Origin: Oceanobacillus salinisoli
GTDB lineage: Bacteria > Bacillota > Bacilli > Bacillales > Amphibacillaceae
Direction: 5' to 3'
Length of the DNA: 64,000 bases
Assembly: GCF_009733865.1 (NCBI RefSeq)
Contig: NZ_WOFB01000005.1
Coordinates: 62,001-126,000 of the forward strand
Part shown: positions 9,610 to 18,905 of the stretch, piece by piece
Numbering within the stretch: the stretch's first letter is position 1
How the letters are laid out: each line of letters begins with the position of its first letter
Made by a program: the position numbers and the translations under genes
Notes under the pieces: generated by a model
The model's input: the letters and a program-made list of their open reading frames with translations, nothing else
Database searches by the model: none
What the model was told of the DNA's origin: nothing

Positions 9610-10722
9610 TTATCCCCTTTTATAAAAAGGTGTTTTAACAACAACGGCGTCAATCAATTTCTTACGGATTTCCACTTTTAACGGTGTCTCTGCTTTGGCA
9701 TGTTCCATAGATATAATGGCAAGACCCAAATTTTTCTTTAATGAAGGAGAACGGGTTCCGGATGTGATGAAACCAATTTCCTCTCCTTCCTCTGAAAACA
9801 CTTTGTATCCGTGACGTGGAATGCCTCTTCCTGTTACTTCAACCCCTACTAATTTCCGCTTTAACCCTTCTTCTTTTTGATTTAGAAGGCTTGATTTACC
9901 GATAAAGTCACTCTCTTTGTTCGTTTTAACGGCAAAACCAATTCCAGCTTCAAGCGGGCTGATTTCTTTCGTAAGCTCCTGGCCATAAAGGGCAAGACGT
10001 GCTTCAAAACGAAGAGTATCACGCGCACCAAGTCCACACGGTTTTAACCCATCTTCTTCTCCCACTTGCAAAAGCTTCTCCCAGAGTGCTTTTGCATCGT
10101 CAGCAGCTAAGTAAAGTTCAAAGCCATCTTCGCCTGTATAACCTGTACGGGATACAAGAACATCTTTAACTCCATCTAGATTGACATGCTCGGCAAAACG
10201 GAAAAGGCCAATGCCTGTTAAATCCTTCTCTGTTAATTTTTGCAGTATACTTTCTGCCTTTGGTCCTTGGATTGCAACCTGTGCAACATCACTTGAAATA
10301 TTTTTTAATGTTACCTCACCTTTTGCGTGCTGCTCAATCCATTCATAATCTTTTTCAATATTTGCTGCGTTCACCACTAGTAGGTACTTTTCATCCGCTA
10401 ACTTATAAACAAGAAAATCATCAATTGTACCACCATCTGGATAACACATAGCTGTATATTGGCATTGGTTAATATCAATCTTTGTTACGTCATTTGTCAC
10501 TAAAGAATCGATAAAGCTCTCTGCATCCTTTCCTTCAACAACTATCTCTCCCATATGGGAAACATCGAAAAGACCTGCTTCCTGTCGAACCGCCTCATGC
10601 TCTTCTATAATGCCTGAAAACTGTACCGGAAGTTCCCATCCTCCAAAATCGATGACTTTTGCACCATAATTTTTATATACTTCAAAAAGTGGTGTTCGCT
10701 TTAACACTGCTTCTGTACTCAT
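9610..10722 (-). CDS. gcvT: aminomethyltransferase (glycine cleavage T protein)
   Basis: T-protein releases ammonia from aminomethyl-lipoyl-GcvH and makes 5,10-methylene-THF. The 370-residue protein shows the family start [28 protein letters not shown] in pieces, the folate-site [23 protein letters not shown] and the [17 protein letters not shown] motif. The ATG is preceded by AGGGGTGTAAAAATAG. It is second in the operon after glyA. Confidence 0.96.
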   Translation of the reverse strand: MSTEAVLKRTPLFEVYKNYGAKVIDFGGWELPVQFSGIIEEHEAVRQEAGLFDVSHMGEIVVEGKDAESFIDSLVTNDVTKIDINQCQYTAMCYPDGGTIDDFLVYKLADEKYLLVVNAANIEKDYEWIEQHAKGEVTLKNISSDVAQVAIQGPKAESILQKLTEKDLTGIGLFRFAEHVNLDGVKDVLVSRTGYTGEDGFELYLAADDAKALWEKLLQVGEEDGLKPCGLGARDTLRFEARLALYGQELTKEISPLEAGIGFAVKTNKESDFIGKSSLLNQKEEGLKRKLVGVEVTGRGIPRHGYKVFSEEGEEIGFITSGTRSPSLKKNLGLAIISMEHAKAETPLKVEIRKKLIDAVVVKTPFYKRG

Positions 10723-10813
10723 CTATTTTTACACCCCTACTTTCAATTTCTTACTGAACTGAATGAATCTACTATTATATATGTCTCTAAAATTCTGAGA
10801 AGCTATTAAACAT

Positions 10814-12064
10814 TTATGCATTTACTGGCTGTTGAAATAGCGGATAACTTTCGCAAATTTCCTTCGTTGTTTCTTTTGCTTTTTCAAGGACATCCTTATC
10901 CCCATTGCTCTTCAGAACAGAAGCAATTACTTTCCCAATTTTCACCATTTCATCCTGCTTCATGCCTCGAGTTGTTAAGGCCGCTGTTCCGATGCGGATT
11001 CCGCTTGTAACAAACGGGCTTTCAGGATCATATGGAATCGTGTTTTTATTAACGGTAATTCCCGCTTCTTCTAGTAACTTCTCTGCTTCTTTTCCTGTTA
11101 AGCTCCATGGACGTACATCTAAAAGAACAAGATGATTATCGGTACCTCCCGACACAAGTGTGGCACCTTCTTCATTTAGAACTTCGCCAAGGGCTTTAGC
11201 ATTCGTAATGACCTGCTCTGCATATTCCTTAAAACTTGGCTGTAATGCTTCATTAAATGCAACAGCTTTAGCTGCAATGATATGCATCAACGGTCCACCC
11301 TGAATTCCAGGGAATACAGCTTTATTCACCGCTTTCGCCATCTCTTCATCATTCGTTAAGATAATACCACCACGTGGACCTCTTAATGTTTTATGTGTTG
11401 TACTTGTCACTACATCTGCATAAGGTAGTGGGGATGGGTGAAGACCTGCCGCTACAAGTCCAGCAATGTGAGCCATATCCACCATAAATTTCGCTCCAAC
11501 TTGGTCGGCAATTTTTCTGAATCGTTCAAAGTCAATGGTTCTTGGATAGGCACTTGCCCCTGCTATAATTAATTTTGGCTTCTCTTTTTTTGCAATAGCT
11601 TCTAGCTCATCATAGTCAATCATTTGTGTATCTTCTCTTACCCCATAGGACACGATGTCAAACCATTTACCTGAAATGCTGACAGGACTGCCGTGCGTTA
11701 AGTGTCCCCCATGGGAAAGGTTCATGCCCATCACCTTATCACCAGGTTGAAGTAATGCATAGAAAACCGCTAAGTTTGCTTGTGCACCTGAGTGTGGTTG
11801 AACGTTGGCATACTTGGCTCCAAATAGCTTCTTTAGTCGATCGATAGCTGTATTTTCTGCTACATCGACAAACTCACACCCACCATAATAGCGCTTTCCT
11901 GGATAGCCTTCTGCGTATTTATTTGTCATTACACTTCCCATTGCTTCTAATACATCTTCACTAACAAAGTTTTCTGATGCAATCAACTCAAGTGTTTGGT
12001 GTTGACGTTGTCGCTCACTCTCAATCGCTTTAAAAATAGTTGAATCATTTTGTTGTAACCCCAT
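10814..12064 (-). CDS. glyA: serine hydroxymethyltransferase
   Basis: The PLP enzyme converts serine plus THF into glycine plus methylene-THF and back. The 416 residues contain [11 protein letters not shown], the substrate-loop YYGGCEFVD and the PLP lysine in [13 protein letters not shown]. The ATG follows AGGGAGGAGTAATAAA. It is the first gene after the tandem glycine riboswitch and leads the gcv operon. In most Bacillaceae the housekeeping glyA sits elsewhere (near upp), so this may be a second copy used for glycine breakdown. That point is inference, as the rest of the genome is not visible. Confidence 0.96.
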   Translation of the reverse strand: MGLQQNDSTIFKAIESERQRQHQTLELIASENFVSEDVLEAMGSVMTNKYAEGYPGKRYYGGCEFVDVAENTAIDRLKKLFGAKYANVQPHSGAQANLAVFYALLQPGDKVMGMNLSHGGHLTHGSPVSISGKWFDIVSYGVREDTQMIDYDELEAIAKKEKPKLIIAGASAYPRTIDFERFRKIADQVGAKFMVDMAHIAGLVAAGLHPSPLPYADVVTSTTHKTLRGPRGGIILTNDEEMAKAVNKAVFPGIQGGPLMHIIAAKAVAFNEALQPSFKEYAEQVITNAKALGEVLNEEGATLVSGGTDNHLVLLDVRPWSLTGKEAEKLLEEAGITVNKNTIPYDPESPFVTSGIRIGTAALTTRGMKQDEMVKIGKVIASVLKSNGDKDVLEKAKETTKEICESYPLFQQPVNA

Positions 12065-12208
12065 TTTATTACTCCTCCCTATGTGTAAGTCTTTACAAAA
12101 GCTCGAACATTAATTAAACATATAGCTTAGCGAGAAGCACTAACACCTCTTTCTACCGTACAATCCAACTTTTAAATGGCAAAGATTATTATTTAGAAAT
12201 TTGCACAC

Positions 12209-12262
12209 AAAAAAGGACAGAAAAGGGTAATAAGTGTTCTCAACCCTTCTCTGTCCTTTTAC
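12209..12262 (-). terminator. riboswitch-controlled intrinsic terminator upstream of glyA
   Basis: On the minus strand AAAAGGACAGAGAAGGGT pairs with ACCCTTTTCTGTCCTTTT, followed by a T-run. The 5' arm is also the closing strand of the second glycine aptamer, so aptamer folding and termination are mutually exclusive. This is the usual glycine 'on' switch layout. Confidence 0.85.
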
Positions 12263-12435
12263 CTGAGAGTTTAACTCTTTATTTAAGAGTCTACCCCTTT
12301 GGTGGCGTATTGCTCTCAATACGCGCTCTCCAGAGTTGCGTCATGTTGTGGTTCCATCTACCTGAGAGATTTATTCCAAGGGTATTTTTGGAACTTGCTC
12401 CTTCGGTGGCCTTTAACTTCGCGCTCTCCCACAAC
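12258..12435 (-). promoter_or_regulatory. tandem glycine riboswitch controlling glyA-gcvTHPAPB
   Basis: Two glycine aptamers in series are read on the minus strand. The first (about 12435-12360) has GGGAGAGCGCG, CCACCGAAGGAGCAA and ATCTCTCAGGTA. The second (about 12340-12258) has CTGGAGAGCGCG, CGCCACCAAAGGGGTA and ACTCTCAGGTAAAAGGACAGAG. These are the conserved elements of the gcvT RNA motif. Placement 195 bases upstream of glyA, with a terminator in between, indicates glycine-induced expression. Confidence 0.95.
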
Positions 12436-12554
12436 GGTCATCCGCTCATATTTAATTTTACCTATTTTTAGAATAATTGTTAAAAGAGTAAATGTCAATC
12501 CCTTTTTTAAAGGGCTTTCAAAAATTATTTTATGCTTCTGAGTGCCTCAATATG

Positions 12555-12723
12555 ATAAAGTGAATCTTCAATCAGTGGGGTTTTTTTCATCCCCCACTGA
12601 TTGTTAGCCCTAAAGGCCTCTGATCGAATCAGGAGTTTACTGGCTGCCCGACCTCCACTTATAATTCTTGAGGCATCTCGAATTCTTCCGTTAAGGGTCT
12701 TACAGCCAGTTAATCACGTAATA
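12555..12723 (+). repeat. intergenic repeat family R1, copy 3 (full length)
   Basis: This well-preserved copy starts ATAAAGTGAATCTTC, then has a 12-bp hairpin (CAATCAGTGGGG / CCCCACTGATTG), TTTACTGGCTGCC, a central spacer, TTACAGCCAGTTAA and the end TCACGTAATAA. ACTGGCTG and CAGCCAGT pair. Confidence 0.85.
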
Positions 12724-12728
12724 ACATC

Positions 12729-13919
12729 TTACTTTATTGATTCCAAATAATTACAAACAACTTGACCGACTGCTTTTGCTGCAACTAAAAGGGCAGCTTC
12801 GTCAATATCAAACTTTGGATGATGATTAAAATAGGCTTTCTCTACACCTTTTGGTTTCGCTCCAATATAAAAGAACGTTCCGGGGATTTTTTCCAGGTAG
12901 TAAGCAAAATCCTCTGAACCTGAAAACTTAGGAAATTCAATGATCTGTTCTACATCCGGATCATTCATATTTTCTAAACTTGTTTTTACAAAATCAGTAG
13001 TTTCAGGATGATTGTATAATGGTGGATAATCATTTTCGTACGTCAATTCACACTTCACACCAAATTCTTCTTCGATCCCTTTTACAATACGATGCATCTC
13101 ACTTTCGATGATATCCCGAACCTCATTAGACATATACCGAACATCACCTTCAAGCTCAACGCGGTCTTTAATAACATTACGTGATCCTTTTCCATCAAAA
13201 GATCCAATGGTGATAACTCCTGTATCAAACGGGTTTAACCTGCGACTAACGATTGTTTGCACGGCTGTTATAAAGTGGGCAGCAGCAACAATCGGATCAT
13301 TTGCCATATGTGGGGAAGAACCATGTCCGCCAGCTCCTTGAATACCTAAATCAAAATTGCTTCTTCCAGCCATGGAATAGCCTGTATGGTATCCTACCGT
13401 TCCAGCAGGCTCTGTCGGGAATAAATGAACTCCAAAAATATGATCCACATCATCGAGAACACCTGAATCCATAATACTTTTTGCTCCACCCGGCGGCGTT
13501 TCCTCCGCATGCTGATGGATAATTTTGATTGTACCTGAAAAAGATGATTTCAATTGAATCAAACAATCTGCAAGAACCATTAAGTAGGCAGTATGGCCAT
13601 CATGTCCACACGCATGCATTACCCCTTCATTTTTCGACTGAAATGGCAATCCAGTTTCTTCCTTAATGGGCAATGCATCAAAATCGGCCCTTAAAGCAAT
13701 TGTTTTCCCTGGCTTCTCTCCTTTAATGGTAACAACGATTCCATATCCATTTCCAACATTACGTTCGATTTCCACATCTTTTTCCTTATAAAAACTGGCA
13801 ATAAAATTGGCTGTAGATTCTTCTTTAAAAGATATTTCCGGATGTTCGTGCAAATAGCGTCTAATTTCGATGATTTCATCTTTTCTTTCTTCCAGCATGG
13901 GCATTAATTGATCTTTCAT
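12729..13919 (-). CDS. M20-family amidohydrolase (N-acyl-amino-acid/hippurate hydrolase type)
   Basis: This 396-residue zinc hydrolase belongs to the M20D group (IAA-amino acid hydrolase, hippuricase, N-acyl amino acid deacylase). Motifs are RRYLHEHPEISF, RADFDALPI, HACGHDGHTAYL, HAEETPPGG and GGHGSSPH in the dimerisation domain. It ends the minus-strand unit behind the second glycine riboswitch, downstream of two membrane proteins. An N-acylglycine, a glycine-containing dipeptide or a related amide is therefore a plausible substrate. The family is sure; the substrate is inference. Confidence 0.85.
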   Translation of the reverse strand: MKDQLMPMLEERKDEIIEIRRYLHEHPEISFKEESTANFIASFYKEKDVEIERNVGNGYGIVVTIKGEKPGKTIALRADFDALPIKEETGLPFQSKNEGVMHACGHDGHTAYLMVLADCLIQLKSSFSGTIKIIHQHAEETPPGGAKSIMDSGVLDDVDHIFGVHLFPTEPAGTVGYHTGYSMAGRSNFDLGIQGAGGHGSSPHMANDPIVAAAHFITAVQTIVSRRLNPFDTGVITIGSFDGKGSRNVIKDRVELEGDVRYMSNEVRDIIESEMHRIVKGIEEEFGVKCELTYENDYPPLYNHPETTDFVKTSLENMNDPDVEQIIEFPKFSGSEDFAYYLEKIPGTFFYIGAKPKGVEKAYFNHHPKFDIDEAALLVAAKAVGQVVCNYLESIK

Positions 13920-13997
13920 ATTCTACTCCCCTACCTTTATAATTTTTTATGGATTGGTTGTTACTCCAAATCCGTTGCTCTCTTTTTCCGATTAATC

Positions 13998-14708
13998 TTA
14001 TACCTGTGCTTTCCCATTTCTTTGCTCCAACAATAAACAGATGCCAATGGTAAGCACGATACAAAGTAACATTTTGATATATACAGCAAGTGCTGTAAGA
14101 TTAATAATAAATCCTATAACTAGTGCAATGACACCATAAATTGGTTTTTTTATTGCAAACTGAGCTAGTACGCCACCAAATATAGCAGGTAAAATTAGTG
14201 GAAATACTTGTTGAATATGCTCAGGAATATTTGCGACAAGGATAGCCCCACCAAGAATCATTGGAATCAGAAGCACCTTATTGACTATTGATGCAGCACC
14301 AATTGCAAGTGTTGCCGTTATTTCTCCCTTCTCTGTCCCAGGTTGTGCGCCAATGGCATTTTGAGCCGCAGCTGCAGATGGCAAACACATATTTCCGATA
14401 TTACCTGTTAAGAAACCTATATAAGTACCCGATGCACCTAAAATCGGATAATACATGAGAGGTTCAAGTACCCATACGACAGCAACAATACTTGCATATG
14501 CGAAGAATCCACTAAGAACAACATTCCAACCAGGGTGATATCCGAGAACAAATGAAAGAATCAGTGGTAATGAAATACTTAATAAAATAACAGGCCATAT
14601 GGTTAACCGTCCCCAAAAGTGGGATTTTGCATGAAATTGTTCCATGGGGGAATTACTACTAATATTAGTATCTCTAACCGGTATCTCCTTCTGTAGGTTT
14701 ACACTCAC
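13998..14708 (-). CDS. integral membrane protein of unknown function (glycine-regulon transporter partner)
   Basis: The 236-residue hydrophobic protein has about six membrane segments after a polar N-terminus of roughly 35 residues. A conserved-looking loop GNIGNMCLPSAAAAQ and a glycine-rich TGNIGN turn suggest a permease-like fold. GTG is the start, preceded by AGGGAGGTAAAACA. It lies 18 bases downstream of the DUF5058-like gene, so the two probably form one transporter. I recognise no named family; the function is inferred only from the riboswitch and neighbours. Confidence 0.7.
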   Translation of the reverse strand: MSVNLQKEIPVRDTNISSNSPMEQFHAKSHFWGRLTIWPVILLSISLPLILSFVLGYHPGWNVVLSGFFAYASIVAVVWVLEPLMYYPILGASGTYIGFLTGNIGNMCLPSAAAAQNAIGAQPGTEKGEITATLAIGAASIVNKVLLIPMILGGAILVANIPEHIQQVFPLILPAIFGGVLAQFAIKKPIYGVIALVIGFIINLTALAVYIKMLLCIVLTIGICLLLEQRNGKAQV

Positions 14709-14726
14709 TGTTTTACCTCCCTATGA

Positions 14727-15440
14727 TTAAATAGTAAAATAACCTATCACTAAACTAACAAGAATTGCAATTCCAAGTGACCATTCCCGTAACCATCCCA
14801 TACGGGGACTTTTGTTTGCTAATGCTGTTACAGCGATCATTGTAATACTTGCCGTTAGCGCAGCTACAATATATTCAAACCCTTTCACCATTTCAGCACT
14901 TGCTAAATTTCCGAACGCCGCTACGATTGCAGCTGTTGTAATAACTCCCATTATCTGTTTACTTTTTTCATTTCTATTTACGATCTTTTTTTGAATATTG
15001 TCCATGGACTTCGTGGCCAAGGCAACAAAAACCAACCAACCTATCCCACCGATACATAATGTCCATACGACTGCTGTAAATGCTTGTGCAGTAAAGCCAG
15101 CACTTCCTAGTTCCGTTCCATAGGCATTCGCACTTAGACTTGCACCTGTTGACTCGATTGGGGCAGAACCAATAATCCCGATACGCATTAACGTTAAAGC
15201 TTCTCCTATAAATGGGACCAGTGATACCGCAACAATAATAATGGCAAATGAGGGGCCAATCGCTGCAATGGCTCCTGTTTTAAGTGCACTGTTTACTTCT
15301 TTATTCGTCATCCCAATTTCTTTACTTGTTTTCTTAGCTAATAGAATAAATTTTATAGCTTGAAAAATAACGACAGCTAATATCAGTAAAGCAATTCCCC
15401 AAACTATCTGACTACCAGCAAGTTTCATAGCTTCTTCCAT
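14727..15440 (-). CDS. DUF5058-family integral membrane protein, candidate glycine/amino-acid transporter
   Basis: The 237-residue protein has six to seven membrane segments, with IAAIGPSFAIIIVAVSL, MRIGIIGSAPIESTGAS and AFTAVVWTLCIGGIGW as characteristic stretches. I assign it to DUF5058 from memory of this pattern. The ATG is preceded by AAGGAGAGTGAAAGA. It is the first gene after a complete tandem glycine riboswitch, which points to transport, export or detoxification of glycine or a glycine derivative. An M20 hydrolase ends the same unit. Confidence 0.7.
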   Translation of the reverse strand: MEEAMKLAGSQIVWGIALLILAVVIFQAIKFILLAKKTSKEIGMTNKEVNSALKTGAIAAIGPSFAIIIVAVSLVPFIGEALTLMRIGIIGSAPIESTGASLSANAYGTELGSAGFTAQAFTAVVWTLCIGGIGWLVFVALATKSMDNIQKKIVNRNEKSKQIMGVITTAAIVAAFGNLASAEMVKGFEYIVAALTASITMIAVTALANKSPRMGWLREWSLGIAILVSLVIGYFTI

Positions 15441-15703
15441 TCTTTCACTCTCCTTACAACTTTCTATTTGCGCTTTACTTCATACTTATTTAGCACCATA
15501 CAATAGGGCATATTAAAAGCCTATTGTTTCATTGTAAAAGGAAACAGACGATTTCAAATGGAAAGATTGGTCTTAAGCTAAAATGACTGCCTCAGAATCT
15601 AATCGCATTCTATGTATTGTACTTCTTGATGCTTTTTCCATTATTAGTTAACTCACACAGGAAACGCTTACATTACCCACCAAAATATACTGCCTTTTTC
15701 CAA

Positions 15704-15751
15704 TAAAAAAAGACAGAAAAATAGGCGTTATCCTATTATTCTCTGTCCTTT
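15704..15751 (-). terminator. riboswitch-controlled terminator upstream of the DUF5058 gene
   Basis: On the minus strand AAAAGGACAGAGAATAATAGG pairs with CCTATTTTTCTGTCTTTT and is followed by a run of T. As in the gcv leader, the first arm overlaps the closing strand of the second aptamer. Confidence 0.8.
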
Positions 15752-15912
15752 TACCTGAGAGTTTAACTCCTTTGGTGGCGTATTGCTTTGCTGTATGTAC
15801 GCGCTCTCCAGAGGTGCGTCCTATTGTGATCCTTTTACCTGAGAGATTGATATCCAACTTTATGGATACTTGCTCCTTCGGTGCTAAACAAATATTAGTC
15901 TCTCTCACAATA
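15743..15912 (-). promoter_or_regulatory. second tandem glycine riboswitch
   Basis: Two glycine aptamers are present on the minus strand. The first has GAGAGAGACT, GCACCGAAGGAGCAAG and ATCTCTCAGGTAAAAGGA. The second has CTGGAGAGCGCG, CGCCACCAAAGGAG and ACTCTCAGGTAAAAGGACAG. Sequence and layout match the glyA leader closely. It sits about 300 bases upstream of the DUF5058 gene. Confidence 0.93.
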
Positions 15913-15998
15913 TTCAACCGCAAATATTTTATTTATTTTAATAATAGTCTAAAATTAACTTTACGTCAACCTAAGATTTAAATTTTCATTAATGTAAT

Positions 15999-16083
15999 GG
16001 GCATATCAAAACGCGCGTAGTCCATTTCAAATAGTGCGTCATTCACTTCAAAACGCGCATGCTCAGATTCAAACCACGAGTAC
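15999..16083. repeat. degenerate CGCG-containing short repeats
   Basis: Short units of about 20 bases alternate CGCG-type cores with TTCA-rich spacers (AAAACGCGCGTAG, AAATAGTGCGTC, AAAACGCGCATG, AAACCACGAG). They resemble the larger array at 18.57-18.75 kb. Confidence 0.5.
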
Positions 16084-16089
16084 TTTTTC

Positions 16090-16554
16090 TCATAGCTGTC
16101 CTAATACATCGAATTGTATGGGGCACTTAATCTTTTTGCCATTCCATAAAAAACTCTTCCTCTGCAGTTTCTCATCAATTAATTTTTCCTTTACTACAAA
16201 TCCATTTCTCAAATAAAAATGAACAGTATTGTTATTTTTTTGGTACACTTTTAAATGTATATGTTCCCTTCGTTCTTTTATAAATTCTGGCAATTTCTTT
16301 CCGTAGCCATTACCTTGGTGATTCATACCAATAAACAATGCAGCCAAATAATCATCCATGGAAATGAAGCCGACTATCTCTGTTTCACTAGCTATCACAT
16401 AAGTTTCAGACATGTGGATATATTTTTCTTTCATCTTCATTTGCTGTAATCTCCAATAATCCTGATCAATAAAATCATGCGCCATTAAAGATCCTTTGCA
16501 TCAAATATCTACCAATTTATCCAGTTTTGTATTTTTATATAATCTAATAGTCAT
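16090..16554 (-). pseudogene. GNAT acetyltransferase interrupted by a stop at codon 18
   Basis: A GNAT N-acetyltransferase reading frame begins at the ATG at 16554 (MTIRLYKNTKLDKLVDI) and meets TGA at 16503-16501, then continues in the same frame as CKGSLMAHDFIDQDYW to 16090. In related proteins this position holds Trp (IW then a few residues, then AHDFI), so TGG has become TGA. The downstream part has the acetyl-CoA site GMNHQGNGYGKKL and the YLRNGF segment. An internal ATG at 16485 could give a 131-residue product lacking the first strand, unlikely to be active. Readthrough or sequencing error are alternatives. Confidence 0.75.
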
Positions 16555-16734
16555 GTTGTCACCCTTTTAGAATATACCACTAATCTGTTATAAATTTATT
16601 ACAATTAATATTTCTATTTGTGATAGAAACAAAATAAACTGTTCAGATAGAAAATATAAACAGACTACCCCGCCCCATGTTTCTACAAACTTTACTGTCA
16701 GATTTAACATGTGGTCCATGTTTAGTCAGACAGT

Positions 16735-16763
16735 TTTCATTTATTCTATCGTTGTATTATAAT
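16735..16763 (+). promoter_or_regulatory. likely sigma-A promoter of the GNAT gene
   Basis: TATAAT at 16758-16763 lies 17 bases after TTTCAT, a weak -35 box, and about 50 bases before the GNAT start. An imperfect inverted repeat (AAACTTTACTGTCAG ... CTGTCTGACTAAAC type) lies upstream. Confidence 0.45.
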
Positions 16764-16812
16764 GATTTGTGGTTTGCCGATTATGTTCATTCTTAAAAGG
16801 AGGAGTAACACC

Positions 16813-17310
16813 ATGATTCGACTTGCCACCAGCAAGGACTTAAATACGATTGCAACTACTGCAGAGAAAACTGTAAAAGTAATGAAGGCAGAAGGAAGTG
16901 ACCAGTGGGATGAAACCTATCCTACCATTCATCACTTTTCAGAGGATATAAAGCATTCTTCTCTGTTTATTTACGAGGTAGATAGCATTATTTATGGTTT
17001 TATCACCGCCGTCCAGAACATAGCCAAAGAATATAATAATTTGAATTGGAGTCTTTCCAACGATGAAGTAGGAACCTTTCACAGATTGATAGTAGATCCT
17101 GAGCGTCGTAAAACAAACGTTGCTTCAGAACTGATTAAATTTGTTGAGGGGCATTTTCAAAAGTTAGGACTACGTGGTATGAAGATAGATACATATTCTA
17201 TTAATGAAAAAGCTCAACGGCTGTTTACACGGCTTGGTTATGAGAAGGTTGGGGAATATTATATGGAGGAGCGGGAGTTGCCGTTTTTAGGGTATGAGAA
17301 AGAGTTATAA
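16813..17310 (+). CDS. GNAT-family N-acetyltransferase
   Basis: Started at MIRLATSKDL (after AAAAGGAGGAGTAACACC) the protein has 165 residues. It shows the N-terminal helix of GNAT enzymes, a central EVGTFHRLIVDPERRKTNVASEL that is the acetyl-CoA pyrophosphate loop region (motif A), and INEKAQRLFTRLGYEKVGEY, the typical C-terminal 'A..LY...GF' motif B. The acceptor substrate is unknown. It is monocistronic. Confidence 0.85.
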   Translation: MIRLATSKDLNTIATTAEKTVKVMKAEGSDQWDETYPTIHHFSEDIKHSSLFIYEVDSIIYGFITAVQNIAKEYNNLNWSLSNDEVGTFHRLIVDPERRKTNVASELIKFVEGHFQKLGLRGMKIDTYSINEKAQRLFTRLGYEKVGEYYMEERELPFLGYEKEL

Positions 17311-17496
17311 TTCCTGTTCCAGATAAGGTTTCTCTATTGTTTACTAAATGACAAGCCTTAGACCATTTCCTTCCTCAGTAGTGTATAGGAGAAATTTTTT
17401 TGTGTATCCATTCTATTCCAAGTGAATTACTTTGAAATAAAGTCTCTTTAGCCTTATTATAGTGTAATAGATTAAAATTTTTAGGAGTGTATGTAA

Positions 17497-18375
17497 ATGA
17501 AGAAAATTAACTTCCTTTTGATTCTGCTTCTTTCGTTTACTTTTTTAAGTGCATGTTCGAGCGAAAATGAGGATTCAAACAATGGAACAGACCAGGAAAA
17601 TACGGATGAGGTATGGACAGAAATAAAAGATTCCGGAAAAATCACCGTTGGAACATCTGGAACATTATTTCCAGCTTCTTATTATGAGGGAAGCGAAGGC
17701 AATGAAGACAATTTAACAGGCTACGACGTGGAAGTGGTAAGAGAAATTGCAAAGCGTCTGGGAGTAGATGTTGAATTTGAAATAATGGGTATCGACAGCA
17801 TGCTATCAGCTATTAAAAGTGGCAGAATCGACATTGCAATTAATGACATTGAGCCAACCGCTTCAAGGAAAGAAGCATTTAACTTTAGTGAACCTTATAA
17901 ATATTCCTACACAACCATGGTGGTTCGAAAAGAAGATAATTCTGGGATAGATTCCCTGGAAGATTTGAATGGTAAAAAAGCTGGTGGTGGAGCAACTACC
18001 GTCTATAGCCAAATTGCGGAACATTTCGGTGCTGAAGTAGTAACTTATGGAAACGCGCCAAATGAAGCCTACCTTCGTGATGTACATAACGGCAGAACCG
18101 ATGTTGTTATTAATGATTACTATTTACAAAAATTTGGAATAGCTGAATTCCCGGATTTCGATATCCATCAACATCCCGAATTAAAATTCAACCCAACTGA
18201 ACAGGCTATCGCCATTTTAAAGGGAGCAGATCAGCTTACCGAAGAAATTAACCATGCCTTAGATCAAATGCGTGATGACGGTACTTTAGCAGAACTTGGG
18301 GAACAGTTCTACGAGGAGGATGCTTCCCAAAAGCCTGGAGATGAAGTTGAGGAGATTGACGGGTTGGAGTTGTAG
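17497..18375 (+). CDS. amino-acid ABC transporter substrate-binding lipoprotein (family 3), orphan
   Basis: The 292-residue protein starts with a lipoprotein signal ending in the lipobox LSAC. The rest is a bacterial extracellular solute-binding protein family 3 fold: GKITVGTSGTLFPASY, LTGYDVEVVREIAKRLG, RIDIAINDIEPTASRKEAF, and LEDLNGKKAGGGATTVYS. This family binds amino acids such as cystine, glutamine or arginine. No permease or ATPase gene lies nearby, so it must use components encoded elsewhere. The acidic C-terminus is consistent with a halotolerant host. Confidence 0.88.
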   Translation: MKKINFLLILLLSFTFLSACSSENEDSNNGTDQENTDEVWTEIKDSGKITVGTSGTLFPASYYEGSEGNEDNLTGYDVEVVREIAKRLGVDVEFEIMGIDSMLSAIKSGRIDIAINDIEPTASRKEAFNFSEPYKYSYTTMVVRKEDNSGIDSLEDLNGKKAGGGATTVYSQIAEHFGAEVVTYGNAPNEAYLRDVHNGRTDVVINDYYLQKFGIAEFPDFDIHQHPELKFNPTEQAIAILKGADQLTEEINHALDQMRDDGTLAELGEQFYEEDASQKPGDEVEEIDGLEL

Positions 18376-18410
18376 AAATACAAGAATGAAATGAAGGGAA
18401 AAAAACATTA

Positions 18411-18455
18411 CCACCGAACGCAGTAATCTCTAAAGGTTCGGTGGATTTTTTCTTT
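18411..18455 (+). terminator. intrinsic terminator of the binding-protein gene
   Basis: CCACCGAAC pairs with GTTCGGTGG (9 bp), followed by ATTTTTTCTTTT. Confidence 0.85.
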
Positions 18456-18570
18456 TAGAATCTCCCGGTGGCAGGTGGATCAAGGTTCTTGTGTCTTAAA
18501 CATCACTTGCAAAACTAATAAAGGTGTCTAGCATTTCCAGTAGGCCATAGAGAGAGCTACCCCTGTCCAC

Positions 18571-18745
18571 TCGAAAGTAAACGAGCGCGAACTCTAATCC
18601 AGATCGCGCGACATTCACTTCAATTTACGTGAGTTCAATCCAAATCGAGCGATATTCACTTCAATTCGTGAGAGCTTCAACTCAATTCGCGCGACATCTT
18701 CATAACGCGTGGCCCATTAAAATAGCGCGCGTATTTCAACAGAGA
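18571..18745. repeat. array of degenerate CGCG-containing ~20-base units
   Basis: About eight units alternate a core such as CGAGCGCGAA, CGCGCGACATT, CGAGCGATATT, CGCGCGACATC or GCGCGCGTATT with spacers like TCACTTCAATT. Spacing is irregular (17-23 bases). No gene was found in the 18456-18905 gap that holds it. Confidence 0.55.
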
Positions 18746-18905
18746 GAAGATTCGCTCAAGCCTAGCCATAGAACTGGATGCGGGCTATCTTGTCACAACC
18801 ATAAAAGTACGTTTCTATGCTTCCTACCTACAGTGATGGAAACCGTTTTGTAACGCAAGCTTATAAAACAATGGTCCTGCACATTAAACTAAATCAAATT
18901 TATAT

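Noticed and set aside
12299-12541. 80-codon ORF on the plus strand
   Set aside because: It is the antisense of the glyA glycine riboswitch.
13998-15440. Reading the two membrane proteins as a known glycine/alanine symporter (AgcS)
   Set aside because: They lack the AgcS length (about 450 residues) and motifs, and are two separate short proteins.
15648-15923. 91-codon ORF on the minus strand
   Set aside because: It coincides with the tandem glycine riboswitch and its terminator; conserved as RNA, not protein.
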